Source: Syntrophomonas palmitatica JCM 14374
GTDB lineage: Bacteria > Bacillota > Syntrophomonadia > Syntrophomonadales > Syntrophomonadaceae
Reading direction: 5' to 3'
NCBI RefSeq assembly: GCF_001311885.1
Contig: NZ_BBCE01000017.1
Location: 1 to 64,000, forward strand
Length of the DNA: 64,000 bases
Part shown: positions 32,624-42,250 of the stretch, piece by piece
How positions within the stretch are numbered: position 1 is the stretch's first letter
Layout: each line of letters opens with the position of its first letter
Program-made: the position numbers and the translations under genes
Notes under the pieces: generated by a model
The model's input: the letters and a program-made list of their open reading frames with translations, nothing else
Told to the model about the DNA's origin: nothing
The model's database searches: none

Positions 32624-32873
32624 AATTTCCCCTCCCTTTGTGAGAATGATTCGTATGGCGAACGCAGTGCTTCACCAAAAAAGAAAAATCCCTTCACCTC
32701 CTTCGGTCAAATGAACTAACCAATCAGTATGGGCGTTAAACCCCTTACTATCCTTCCCGGTAAAGTCCATTTTTCCCGCCCATTAAGGGCGGAGGTTGCG
32801 CGGGACTTTAAATTCCAACAGCCGGTTCCCTTCTTGGAAGCCCTGGCTGTATGCCGCCAGCCTGCTGGTTTTT

Positions 32874-32904
32874 AAAAAAAAACCCGCTTACGCTGGCAAG
32901 CGGG
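32874..32904 (-). terminator. second terminator in the hydA leader
   Basis: Read on the minus strand: a 7-bp stem CCCGCTT/AAGCGGG (32883-32904) with an 8-nt loop, directly followed by nine T. It is a strong intrinsic terminator and lies about 250 bases before the hydA start. Confidence 0.85.
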
Positions 32905-33023
32905 AAGAAAAAGATTGGGATTGTTATGAAAAAGCCTTGCAGCTTTTTAACTGTTTTATACTCCCCAGTTCCCGTAGCCGCTTCCAGTTAAGGTTGCTGT
33001 TCAGCCGTCTCCTCACCCGTGAT

Positions 33024-33054
33024 ATAAAAAGGTCGCACCTAGAAAGGCACGACC
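33024..33054 (-). terminator. riboswitch-proximal terminator in the hydA leader
   Basis: On the minus strand GGTCGTGCC (33046-33054) pairs with GGTGCGACC (33031-33039) as nine pairs including two wobbles, followed by TTTTTATAT. It lies about 33 bases after the second riboswitch-like element, a normal place for an expression platform. Confidence 0.8.
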
Positions 33055-33086
33055 ACATAAACCTGACAATACAGGTCCTATATGAT

Positions 33087-33179
33087 CTCCTTTCCAAAAA
33101 TACGGGGAGGCCCCGGGGTTTCCCCCTGAACCCACAGGCTCTGGAACCATACTTGCGCTACAGGTCACAGAGCTTGGAG
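33087..33179 (-). promoter_or_regulatory. Moco/Tuco-like riboswitch, promoter-distal copy
   Basis: A 93-base element on the minus strand. Closing stem CTCC/GGAG, an 11-position arm (GCTCTGTGACC with GGTTCCAGAGC) capped by the conserved loop TGTAGCGCAAGTAT, then a GGGG-GAAA-CCCC GNRA hairpin and GCCTCCCCG. Its stem differs from the upstream copy at paired positions, which is covariation. The overall layout recalls the molybdenum/tungsten cofactor riboswitch (Rfam MOCO RNA), with a GNRA loop and a TATGG/TGTGG receptor-like strand. The class is from recognition, not a search. Confidence 0.65.
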
Positions 33180-33270
33180 ACATTATTAAATTCAGGCTGA
33201 TACCAAAAAAGACAGCTGTCAGCACAAAAGCACAATCCAACTGTCCCAAAATGGTTTACAGCAGTACCTA

Positions 33271-33363
33271 CTCCTTTCCAAAAATACGGGGAGGCTCCGG
33301 GGTTTCCCCCTGAACCCATAGGCCTGGGAATCATACTTACGCTACAGATTCCAAGGCTCGGAG
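33271..33363 (-). promoter_or_regulatory. Moco/Tuco-like riboswitch, promoter-proximal copy
   Basis: The tandem partner, also 93 bases. Arm GCCTTGGAATC pairs with GATTCCCAGGC around the loop TGTAGCGTAAGTAT; TTCAGGGGGAAACCCCGGAG and GCCTCCCCGTATTTTTGG are shared with the other copy. The two are 91 bases apart. Tandem arrangement suggests either steeper response or sensing of two related ligands. Confidence 0.65.
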
Positions 33364-33382
33364 TAAATATTGGATTTGGTTA

Positions 33383-33411
33383 AGTCTAGCACAATATATA
33401 TAATATTGCAA
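33383..33411 (-). promoter_or_regulatory. probable sigma-A promoter of the hydrogenase leader
   Basis: On the minus strand TTGCAA (33406-33411) is spaced 17 bases from TAGACT (33383-33388), in AT-rich sequence. It ends about 20 bases before the first riboswitch-like element, the expected distance for its transcript start. Confidence 0.55.
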
Positions 33412-33452
33412 TAATAAAAACAAAAGAAACATATCCTGACGGAAAAAACATA

Positions 33453-35749
33453 TTAAAAACTGCCAAAACCTTTATTGCCGGCAATATCAATAAAGGCGTT
33501 TACCAGCAGAGGGTCAAATTGAACACCCGCGTATCTTCTTAATTCTTCCAGGGCTTTTTCCTGCGGAAGAGCTTTGCGATAAGGACGGTCGCTGGTCATG
33601 GCGTCAAAAGCATCAGCAATGGATAAAATCCGGCATTCCAGGGGGATGTCTCTTTCTCTTAAGCCTAGAGGGTAACCGTTGCCGTCCCACCATTCATGAT
33701 GTTTTAAAATCCAGTCGGCGATAGGTACTAGATCAGGAGCGGACAGTGCGATGCGATGCCCGATTTCAGAATGACGCTGCATTTCGCGAAGCTCTGTTTC
33801 TGATAAAGGTCCAGCTTTAAACAGAATACTGTCAGGTATGCCAACTTTGCCGATATCGTGAAACTCGGCCAGTAGACGCAGGTCACTGATCTTATGATTA
33901 GGGACTCCTACAGCTGCACCCAGTGAAGCCACCATATCCTGCATGCGGTCAGCATGCCCTTCGGTAATGAAATCACGGGCGTGTAGGGCGTTTTTCAAGG
34001 TCTGTACGATGGCACTTCTAACGCTCTGGCGGCGGTGCAGTTTTTCTCTGTACATGTTATTATCGGCTGCCTGGTAAACATCGTTCATAGTTGTGGAAGA
34101 TTCACCGCGAAAGGCAAAACCGGCAGACAGGCTCAAGGGGATATCCGGCTTATTACTATTGTAGGATTCTACCGCTTCGCGAATCCTGGATACGGCTTTT
34201 TCTATTATCCTTTCTTCGCTGCGCGTCATAAGTATGGCGAATTCGTCCCCGCCCACCCGGGCCACAACATCATCGGCCCGAAAACAGGACTCAATAACCC
34301 TGGCTACAGCTCTTAACAGGTTGTCTCCGGCATCATGTCCCAGTGTATCATTAACAAGTTTTAAACCATCAACATCACATATAATCAATCCGCTGGGGAC
34401 AAACCGGCCCGATTCCAGGCGGCGAATTTCTTCTTCAAAATAGGTGCGGTTATAAAGTCCGGTGAGGGCGTCATGCAGACTCAAATAACGCAGTTGTTCT
34501 TCGAAATGCTTGCGTTCGCTGATATCACGCACCGACTCAATGGCGCCGACTATGTTCCCATCAGCGTCAAAAAGGGGTGAGGCTTTGACCATATGTATGC
34601 GCCGCGCCCCCCGTAAACAGCGGGGGTAAACATTTCCGCATAGAGGCTTGCGCCTTCCCTTCTTATTTCCTTATAGTGTTCATGCTCAGCCTCCAGGTTG
34701 TTAATTAAGTCTATCAACATGGGCCGGCGAATCCCGTAAAAAGGCACTGAATAAGCATAGTCACCCTGCCCGATGATATCTTGTTTATGAACGCCGGTCA
34801 TTTCCTCTATGGCCCGGTTCCAGGCGATAACCTTGCGATCCTGATCTATAACAAATGTCGCATCAGGCAAAAACTCAATAATGTCCTGCAGGCGCTGATT
34901 GGTAGCCCGGAGCTGGTTCTCCATCTGTCTGCGTTCGGTGATGTCGCGGGCGATGCCCTGTACCCCATAAGGTTTGCCGTTCTTATATAACAGGCGGGGA
35001 CGAAGTTCCATAGGTACACGCTGACCGTTCTTGGTTATCAAGTCCAGTTCATATGAAAGGCTGTGTCCCTTAAAAATATCGCGGACGATGGTTTTGCTGG
35101 CTAAATCAATGTATTCCTCTGCAACCAGTTGGGTAAAGTTCAGATGGTGGGCTTCTTCCCGGCTGTAGCCGGTGAGTTCTATAGCGCGTTTATTTACCGA
35201 AACGAAATCGCCTTTTAAATCATGTATGTAAATGAGATCGTTGGCATTTTCAAACAGGTCCCAGAAGTGCTGCTGGCTTTCCAGCAAGGCTTCTTCAGTG
35301 AGTTTTCGTTCGTTGATATCCATAAAATTACCCAGGGTGGCGGATTTTCCAAGGTACTGGATGGAGGTTACTGTTTCCATGATCCACCGCAGGCTGCCGT
35401 CTTTTTGCATGGCCCGGTATTCATAGGGCTGAGTACGCTTTCCTTTTAGCATCTTAATAGCATTGTTTTTTACGTTTTCCCGGTCTTCAGGCAATACCAG
35501 GTCCAAAGATTTTATACCCATCAATTCTGCTTTAGAGTAGCCGATCAGGTTTTCAAACTGGGGATTAACATCGATAAACTTACCATTTTGTACAATAAAT
35601 ATGCCGATAGGCGAACTGATAAACAGAGCCAAAAACAACTCCTGCGAACGTTGATTGCGCAGGTCGAGGCTTTCAAGTTCTGCTATCTGTCTGCGAATAC
35701 TATGCAGATTATTTTTTATCTGTGTATGCAGCTTTTCATCCTTGTCCAT
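33453..35749 (-). CDS. PAS-PAS-PAS-GGDEF-HD-GYP cyclic-di-GMP protein (one frameshift)
   Basis: About 765 residues. The ATG at 35749 (GGAGGT six bases upstream) is preferred over the longer reading frame. Three PAS domains, the first two ending in MDINERK- and ARDITERR-type PAC motifs, and a PAC segment (ESVRDISERK) lead to a GGDEF domain with the active-site variant GGDEF intact (RVGGDEFAIL). HD-GYP comes last (EFHDIGKVGIPDSILFK, HHEWWDGNGYPLG, DAFDAMTSDRPYRKAL). It may both make and break cyclic di-GMP. A six-C run (plus strand 34607-34612) needs one more base to join VYGGARRIHMVKASPLFD. It is related to the protein at 28313-30266, and the two genes flank the hydrogenase operon. Confidence 0.87.
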
Positions 35750-36087
35750 ATCAGACCTCCAATTTCTGACCGTATGGTGTTTGTCATTAAGGAAACGGCA
35801 GGGCTGAGATATTATATTAATGAATATGCGCGCCAACACTTTGTTATCTCTGTGGTACGCTTAAAAAACGCATCACATACACCATATATTTTATATATTC
35901 TATATAAATTTTCGGTTACCTGCTGGAACCAGATCCAGAAAATGTTTATGAGAGAAATAACAACTATAAACAAATATTACGAACATAGATAATAAATACA
36001 TGGACTATGAACGCAAGTTATGATAATTTATTATATAGGAAAACCAAACCAAGGGGATGACCTTATGGGATGAATGAAGGAACAACC

Positions 36088-36858
36088 ATGCCTCTTGCCC
36101 GGGTAGTAAATGCCCTTACTTTTTCCCGCCGTTTTAAAGTAAAGATTCCTGCCGGAGCATTGTTTTATCCCCAATGTGGCTGTGATACTGCTGAACCTTT
36201 GCTGCAGTTTATGCAGAGTGTGGATGAATTCCATTTTGTTGACAGCGTTCAGCTGCCTGTGCTGCCGGTTCTTAATTGCCGCCGGGATAGGCTATCGCGT
36301 GGGTGGAGGGAAGAAGATCTGCCTGTAAGCAGTATATCTTCCGATATAGTAAGTGCAGGACGATCCTTATATTGTAAATATAATCCTTTCGAAATCCGCG
36401 CACAACGCTCAGCAGTTTCCGCCGATGCAGCTTTGCAATATGACGGCAGTCGGGAGATTTGGACCGCTGCCGGAATGCCTCCGCGCCGGATTCATGTATC
36501 CTGTCATCGTATGGATGAATTAGACGCGCTCGATGCTATAAATAATATTAGTGTTTTTTACAGTCCCGGTTATTCCATAGGCGATAAAGAGAAGCGGGGA
36601 ATATGGTTTGGCCCTGATGTAGCCCCCAAGCTTCTAGATAAACTGGCGGATGGGGGGCTGATTATAATCAGTCCCTGTGCGGGCGCCCGCTGTGATTTGT
36701 TATGGCGCCGTTTGGGCAAAAGAGGCGTCCGGGTTGAATTCCCTGAGAAGAACCGCCGCCCGGAAAACTTTACTTATCATAACCGCCGTTTCCGCTGCCT
36801 GGGAGAATGTGGTTACCGTTTGGGGCCGGTTTTCGCTTGGCAGGTGCAAAGATTATAA
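36088..36858 (+). CDS. conserved-looking hypothetical protein, function unknown
   Basis: A 256-residue soluble protein; an upstream ATG at 36070 is in frame, but AAGGA six bases before 36088 favours the latter. It is rich in Arg and Cys: YPQCGCD near residue 35, SLYCKYNPFEIR, HVSCHRMDELDALDAINN, SPCAGARCDLLWRRL and a terminal FRCLGECGYRLG. No signal peptide or membrane segment. I do not recognise a family. It has no close operon partner: 98 bases separate it from the next gene. Confidence 0.6.
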   Translation: MPLARVVNALTFSRRFKVKIPAGALFYPQCGCDTAEPLLQFMQSVDEFHFVDSVQLPVLPVLNCRRDRLSRGWREEDLPVSSISSDIVSAGRSLYCKYNPFEIRAQRSAVSADAALQYDGSREIWTAAGMPPRRIHVSCHRMDELDALDAINNISVFYSPGYSIGDKEKRGIWFGPDVAPKLLDKLADGGLIIISPCAGARCDLLWRRLGKRGVRVEFPEKNRRPENFTYHNRRFRCLGECGYRLGPVFAWQVQRL

Positions 36859-36956
36859 CCGCCAGCTTACAGTTTAATTGAATACACGCGTTTTCTTCAC
36901 AGCTATTAGCAAAATGGTACAATAGACATATGAGTTTCTATGTGGAGAGGATAAAG

Positions 36957-38191
36957 ATGCGCGAGCTTAAATATCAATCAGTAAATGGAAAGATTCTGAT
37001 TGTTATTTTTTGTTTATTTTTGAGTTATGTTTGCCAATTCGACTATTTGGCGCTGATAAAATAGAATATTTCAACAGCCTGGCTGAACAAGCCCAGCCAA
37101 ACGCGCAGATCATTTGGAAACGCTCCGGATTGGGGAAAATGACAGCGGATATTACATTTTTACGAAACCATACCATTTTGTTATCCCTGTCAGATAAAAT
37201 ACTCTGCATTGATGAGCAGGGTATAGTCAAATGGGAGAGCAAAAACGGCAGCCAGGGAAAGGTTGGTCAGCTTGTTTGGCCTGGAGGAACTTCCATATTT
37301 GTTCCCGGGATAGGTACTGTAAGGGAGATAAAACTCAACGGCGCGGCTGGCTGGAATCTCGCTGTAGTGCCAGCAGCCAAGGGTTTAAAAAATCCCTTGC
37401 TGGCAGGGGATAAAAACCTCATCTATTTACCTGCTGCTGAAGGCTTATATGCTTTATATACCAACGGACACATTGCCTGGATAATGTCTCCCTGGGATTC
37501 TGCTGACCGTTATACTTTAAATTCCCCCGCGGATAGAAGCTTCTTAACCTGTACCGCTGATTCCAATACATTTTACATAATTATGGCTGACCAAAAAGGA
37601 GGATATAAACTAAAAGCGATTGACAACAGGGGCGTCAGCCTGTGGAGCTTTTGGCTGGGCGATATTTTGGAAGCATGGCTCTGCCCGGATGGCAAAGGGA
37701 ATATTTATATGACCGCTACCGCCAAACCACTCAAACAAAGCGGAGGCGGACAAAAAAACAGTAAACTTAACATCGCAACCATTTATTGTATTGAACGGGA
37801 TGGGAAACGACCTTTATGGCAAACCAGTGTTAAAATAAAGGATACTTTAAGCAAACCGGTTTTAACAACTGATGGGATGCTGTATTGTACGGGCGGTAAA
37901 TGCCTGTACGCCCTAAATGCTGCCAGTGGGGCTTATGCCTGGGAAGATCCCGTGTTAAACCTGGTGTCTGCTCCTTGTGTAGATGAAAAGAAAGGCAGAA
38001 TTTACGCCGGAACCAGTGATGAAGTATTAGTGGCCATCAGCCGCCAAGGTCGTATGTTATGGTCAAGGAAACTGGAGGGCGCCATAGAAGCGAAACCCAG
38101 CATTAAGGACGGTTACATCTATGTAAGTACCCAAAAGGGCAGCCTGTATAAAATTAAGGATGTTTACGATAACAGTGCTAAAGGAGAATAA
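36957..38191 (+). CDS. exported PQQ-like beta-propeller protein (one frameshift)
   Basis: The ATG at 36957 follows GGAGAGG by six bases and opens MRELKYQSVNGKILIVIF, a signal peptide. A run of T near 37006-37010 needs one more base to join the main frame at LFGADKIEYFNSLAEQAQ. The mature protein of about 390 residues has repeated blades of the type SLSDKILCIDEQGIVKWES, GGKCLYALNAASGAYAWED and GTSDEVLVAISRQGRMLWS, as in PQQ-binding-like propellers (outer-surface scaffolds such as BamB; not necessarily enzymes). It sits five bases before the SLH gene, suggesting a joint role at the cell surface. Confidence 0.78.
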
Positions 38192-38195
38192 CGCT

Positions 38196-39826
38196 ATGGA
38201 ACCAGGCCTAAAAAATCAAGCCAAGCCGCTTATATGCGTTCTGATAGTATTTTTTCTTATGTTATCAACCTCTTCCGCAAAGGGCGCGCAGTTTACAGAC
38301 CTTACAGGACACTGGTCGGCCAGTAATGTTTATGAGTCGAAAACCCTTGATCTGCTCAGCGGTTATCCGGATGGATCCTTTAAACCTGAGCAGTATATTA
38401 CAAAGCTGGAATCACTGGTGATATTTATGCGGGCGGCTGGCTATAATCTGGATGGGATAAATAATGCCAAAAACAAAAAAACCAGCCTTCCGGCCAATGC
38501 GGTCATGCCCGATGTACCCTGGGGCAAGGCCTACCTGGAACGAGCTCTGGAAGATAAAATTTTAACTCCAAATGAACTGGCAACGTATTCATATAACGCA
38601 CCGGCCAGCAGGGCTGAGATAGCCGTATTAATCGGGAGATTGTTCATGTTAAGCCTGCCGGATGTTGCCCAAACAGGCTCGGAAACATCTTTCAGGGATG
38701 TAGGGCAGGTATCGCCGGATATACTGCCCTACATATATGCCGTTTCCCAGGCTGGTCTTATGTCAGGATATGGGGACGGTTCTTTCAGGCCGGGTAACAG
38801 TTTGAAAAGGAGTGAGGGTGCGACCCTCCTGGCTCAGCTGATTGAAAAACAGTGGCTAAAATCAGCATCAGACCGTGTTCTGGAAGGATGGATAAGAAAG
38901 CACACTAAAATAAAGAACAAGGCGGAGATTGAACTGGTTTCTGCCCAGGGAGTGCAGAAATTAAAGCTGGCCCAGGATTTAAAGTGCTTTAAAGATGGAA
39001 ATGAATGCCCGGTAGAGCAGGCATTATACTGGAAAGCCCGGGTTTTGACTGACAGCAAAAAAGCCGCCGCTTGTATCGTTCTTTTGGATAAAAAAACTGT
39101 TAAAACCGATGAACAAACCATTCGGGGAACGATTAAATCCATAGCCGTAGGCGAAGATAGCTATGTGATTATCAACGATCTCGATGCTCATGAACAGAAG
39201 ATACCGGTGGACTGGGGGATGGAAATTGAGAGTTCATCTAAAACCGGTGAGAAAGGTTTAAAAAACTTAAAAGCCGGTACATTTGTGGAATTGCATTTAA
39301 CCGATCAGAAGGCGACCAGGTTGGTGGTACTGGATGTGAAGAATACCAGCGGAATGGTCGAAAGAATCGATAGTTTATATCTTTATTTAAAATCATCCGG
39401 CAGCGGCAGCAGCAAAAGTAAGGTTCCCAACAGTTTCATGAATTACAGCCGCGCCGGACAGTTGATAAAGATGGTAAAACCACCACAGTAGTGAGGGGAG
39501 ACAAAGTAAAAATAAGCTATCTGGAGGTTGCTCCGGATAGCGTTATCGGAGAAATACCCCTGGAGATAGTTGTTACCAGCAGGCCCGCTTTAAAGAAAAT
39601 AACCGGCAAGGTGCAAAGTATTGCCGGTAATAGTGGTGACAGCCGCCAGATAACCCTGGTGAAAAACAAATATTACAGTATCGATTCCAGTGCCAGCGTA
39701 TATAAACAGGTTTATAAAGAAAATCCGGTAAGTATACTATTTTCCGATATCAAAACCGGTGATCAGGTGCAGCTGGATGTAGATGGGGCAGAGGTAGCTA
39801 TGAAGGTTACTTTAATTATCAAGTAG
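38196..39826 (+). CDS. SLH-domain surface protein (one frameshift)
   Basis: Signal peptide (PLICVLIVFFLMLSTSSAKG), then three SLH domains (FTDLTGHWSASNVYESKTLD; MPDVPWGKAYLERALEDKIL; FRDVGQVSPDILPYIYAVSQ) up to about residue 215. A beta-rich region resembling repeated small domains (TIKSIAVGEDSYVIINDLDA, GKVQSIAGNSGDSRQITLVK) follows. Restoring one G at 39461 joins GQVDKDGKTTTVVRG and yields about 543 residues. It probably binds the cell-wall polymer. Five bases after the propeller gene, so one operon. Confidence 0.83.
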
Positions 39827-39941
39827 TGATTTTCTTAACATATTTTGGCTGACAATATTGTCGAAAACATACCAACCTGCGGCAGGATATAATGTATTTT
39901 AACTCGAATTACCCAATCAAGAAAGCATAGGGGGATGGGTT

Positions 39942-41255
39942 ATGAAAATAGACATTCCAGGTAATGTGCAAGCGATAATTAAGAAACTAACTAATGAAGG
40001 GTTTGAAGCTTCAGTCTACGGGTCCTGCATCAGAGATACCCTGCTGGGCCGCCCGGTTTTAACATGGGATATTTTAACCAGCGCCCTGCCTCCGGAAATC
40101 GTATCGCTATTCGATGAAAAGGAAGGATATAAAGCTATTCCAGCCTTGCGTGACTATACCAGTGTTAATGTGATATACCGCGGCGAAAGCTACAGGGTCA
40201 GTTCTTATCGCAGCGGGGAAGAACACAGATTTGCGGATATTATTGATGACGCTCTGATACATAATGATTTCACTATGAACTCTATCGCTTATAATGAAGC
40301 CCGGGGTTTTATTGACCCATACAACGGCATTGATGACCTCAGGGCCAAATGCATCAAATGCGTAGGCGAAGGATCTGCGAACCTGCAGGAAGATCCGGTT
40401 AGAATTTTACGGGCGGTAAGATTTGAAGCCGAATTAGGATTTACCATTTGTGAGTCGTTGCTGAACGATATTCGTTCATTAAGCCATACCGTTGTTGCGG
40501 CTGATCCTGAAAAACTATGCAACGAATTTACCCAAATATTATTGGTAGATAAACCTTCTTTTGTTATCAACAGATTACTGGAACTGGGTTTGCTGGGATA
40601 TCTCATACCGGAGCTGATTCCGACCGTAGGCTTTGATACGCATAGTTCTTATCATGATAAGGACGTTTTTACCCACAGTCTAATGGTCATGGACAATACC
40701 CATGCCAACCTCAGCCTGCGGCTGGCGGCTTTACTGCATGATATAGGCAAGACCAGCTGTCTGACTATTGACGAAAACGGGGAAGGGCATTGTTATGGTC
40801 ACGCCAGCATCGGCAGTGAACTGGCCAGCGTGATACTGGGCCGCTTGAACTTTGATAATAAAACCATCAACACGGTTTGCGCTCTGGTAAAAGAGCATAT
40901 GAACGACTACGACAATATTAGTGAACTGGGTTTAAAACGGCTCATACGCAGGGTCGGTCCTGATAATGTAGGGAGTCTGTTCGCATTACAGATCGCCGAT
41001 ATCAAAGGGTCTGAACTGTCCGGCCGCAGCATTGCCCAGATCAGGTCGGTGCGTAATAAATGTTTTGAGGTGCTTTCCAGGCGAGAACCTTTGAGCACCC
41101 ATGACCTGGATATAAATGGTTATGAGCTGATGGGATTGGGTTACGCACCGGGGCGGGATATAGGCGAAGCCCTCGATTATTTACTAGACATAGTGGCAGC
41201 CAACCCATCGTTAAATCAAAAAGAGACTTTAATCAAGCTTTTGCGCGAAAGGTGA
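39942..41255 (+). CDS. tRNA nucleotidyltransferase/poly(A) polymerase-like protein with HD domain
   Basis: A 437-residue protein of the class II CCA-adding family. N-terminal nucleotidyltransferase fold (SVYGSCIRDTLLGRPVLTWDILTSA), RNA-binding middle (LQEDPVRILRAVRFEAELGF) and an HD domain (LAALLHDIGKTSC) are all present. Family enzymes have two Asp in the metal motif (D-x-D, as in KDWDIATS); here the first is Thr (LTWD), and GG-x-VRD reads GSCIRD. Three readings are open: altered catalysis, loss of nucleotidyl transfer with the HD hydrolase kept, or sequence errors. Start ATG with GGGGGATGG upstream. Confidence 0.75.
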   Translation: MKIDIPGNVQAIIKKLTNEGFEASVYGSCIRDTLLGRPVLTWDILTSALPPEIVSLFDEKEGYKAIPALRDYTSVNVIYRGESYRVSSYRSGEEHRFADIIDDALIHNDFTMNSIAYNEARGFIDPYNGIDDLRAKCIKCVGEGSANLQEDPVRILRAVRFEAELGFTICESLLNDIRSLSHTVVAADPEKLCNEFTQILLVDKPSFVINRLLELGLLGYLIPELIPTVGFDTHSSYHDKDVFTHSLMVMDNTHANLSLRLAALLHDIGKTSCLTIDENGEGHCYGHASIGSELASVILGRLNFDNKTINTVCALVKEHMNDYDNISELGLKRLIRRVGPDNVGSLFALQIADIKGSELSGRSIAQIRSVRNKCFEVLSRREPLSTHDLDINGYELMGLGYAPGRDIGEALDYLLDIVAANPSLNQKETLIKLLRER

Positions 41256-41313
41256 TCATTTAAACCCAAGATGTGCGCGGATTTGCCTGAGGTTATTTTA
41301 GCGAGGGATGAAT

Positions 41314-41439
41314 ATGGTTAAGAAGCCTAGAATTAGAATCCCGGTAGCCGTAAATCAGCACGCCGGAAAACATAAAGATAAGAAAAAGGAACGCAAAAAG
41401 TACGCCTGCCGCAAAAGCAGGCGTGGTTTGTGGATATAA
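41314..41439 (+). CDS. small basic protein, 41 residues
   Basis: A short frame starts MVKKPRIRIPVAVNQHAG and continues KHKDKKKERKKYACRKSRRG; the ribosome site GAGG lies seven bases upstream. It is strongly basic and could bind nucleic acid. The last codons overlap an 8-bp hairpin (ACGCCTGC/GCAGGCGT at 41402-41424). Without homologues to compare, I cannot exclude a chance frame. Confidence 0.35.
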   Translation: MVKKPRIRIPVAVNQHAGKHKDKKKERKKYACRKSRRGLWI

Positions 41440-41826
41440 AAAAACCCATAACGGTGGACTGAAATTTACTTCTGGTTTTTTTGCGCTAAGTTCGATGCAG
41501 AATTAGGTATGTGGATTGCGGGGGCCAGCTGGCTAATAAAGGCAGCTGGCCCTTTTGCAATACAACAAATTATGAATTAGAACAAACATTAACATACTTT
41601 TAACATAAATATGATGCATTTTTGTGTTAAAATTCCTTATTAAAGATATTGTCGAACCTATTAACAATTTGATTATGACAGGAAAAGTATACATATTTTA
41701 ACCGTCAGTTATTGAGACGGTTTATGTTAAGGTATCTTTAGAAGCATTTTAAACAGGCGCGATTTATACACATTTATCTTTAATCAGACGCCCAATGGAT
41801 TGTTCCGGTTAAAAGGGGGGTGTGTC
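41440..41826 (+). other. AT-rich region between the terminator and the rnf operon
   Basis: 387 bases. After a hairpin terminator at 41522-41556 the sequence is very AT-rich with repeated TTAACAT and a TTAAAAT near 41624, suggesting the operon promoter, though I cannot pick one pair. No gene visible. Confidence 0.5.
41522..41556 (+). terminator. terminator upstream of the rnf operon
   Basis: A 10-bp stem GGGCCAGCTG/CAGCTGGCCC (41522-41531 and 41543-41552) followed by TTTT. Confidence 0.85.
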
Positions 41827-42231
41827 ATGCCTAATCAAGTCGAAGGGGTCATTATTGAAACAGATGGCGAAACAGCCAAGGTAAGGTGCAGTATACACAG
41901 TGATTGCGAGAATTGCGGCATGTGTCCGGGGGCCAACGCCATGGTTATCGAAGCTATAGATACCCAAGGGGTTAAACCGGGAGACTTTGTCGTAGTTGAA
42001 AGCAAGGAATCCCATATGCTCTTGACTGCTTTTATGGTATTCATATTTCCATTACTGGCTGTCGGCTGCGGCATTTGGCTGGGGTACTACTTGTCACCCC
42101 GGTTTGTGATGTCACCTGTTTTACTAATGACCCTGGGGGGACTTCTTTTTGGTGTGACGGCAATTATTGTACTTAAAGTAATGGATAGATCGTTAGAATC
42201 TGACAAACCAGTTATTCGATCTATTAAATAG
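41827..42231 (+). CDS. RseC/MucC-like protein at the head of the rnf operon
   Basis: A 134-residue protein. An N-terminal beta domain with CSIHSDCENCGMCPG, the Cys cluster expected in SoxR-reducing/RseC proteins, is followed by two membrane helices (LTAFMVFIFPLLAVGCGIWL; PVLLMTLGGLLFGVTAIIVL). In many anaerobes such a gene precedes rnfC. It may help assemble or reduce iron-sulfur clusters; that is inference from the family. ATG at 41827 lies after AAAAGGGGGG. 19 bases separate it from rnfC. Confidence 0.8.
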   Translation: MPNQVEGVIIETDGETAKVRCSIHSDCENCGMCPGANAMVIEAIDTQGVKPGDFVVVESKESHMLLTAFMVFIFPLLAVGCGIWLGYYLSPRFVMSPVLLMTLGGLLFGVTAIIVLKVMDRSLESDKPVIRSIK

Positions 42232-42250
42232 CTGCGGAGGAGAGGTTGAT

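Larger units (their letters stand above)
32624..33382 (-). other. long structured leader upstream of hydA
   Basis: About 760 bases with no credible gene. In transcription order (minus strand) it holds two riboswitch-like elements, a terminator (33024-33054), a stretch of about 120 bases without clear features, a second terminator (32874-32904), and a nested hairpin (outer stem 32762-32768 with 32803-32809, inner CCGCCC/GGGCGG at 32776-32792). The hydA ribosome site comes last. The hydrogenase is therefore probably controlled at several points in its leader. A plus-strand reading frame at 32796-33200 runs through these elements and is not a gene. Confidence 0.65.

Noticed and set aside
32796-33200. 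Plus-strand 134-codon frame opposite the hydA leader
   Set aside because: It crosses a terminator and a riboswitch-like element on the other strand and has no family resemblance or good ribosome site.
33087-33363. Tandem elements as a glycine or cyclic-di-GMP riboswitch
   Set aside because: The conserved core motifs of those classes are absent; the loop, GNRA hairpin and CCTCCCC strand fit the Moco-like type better.
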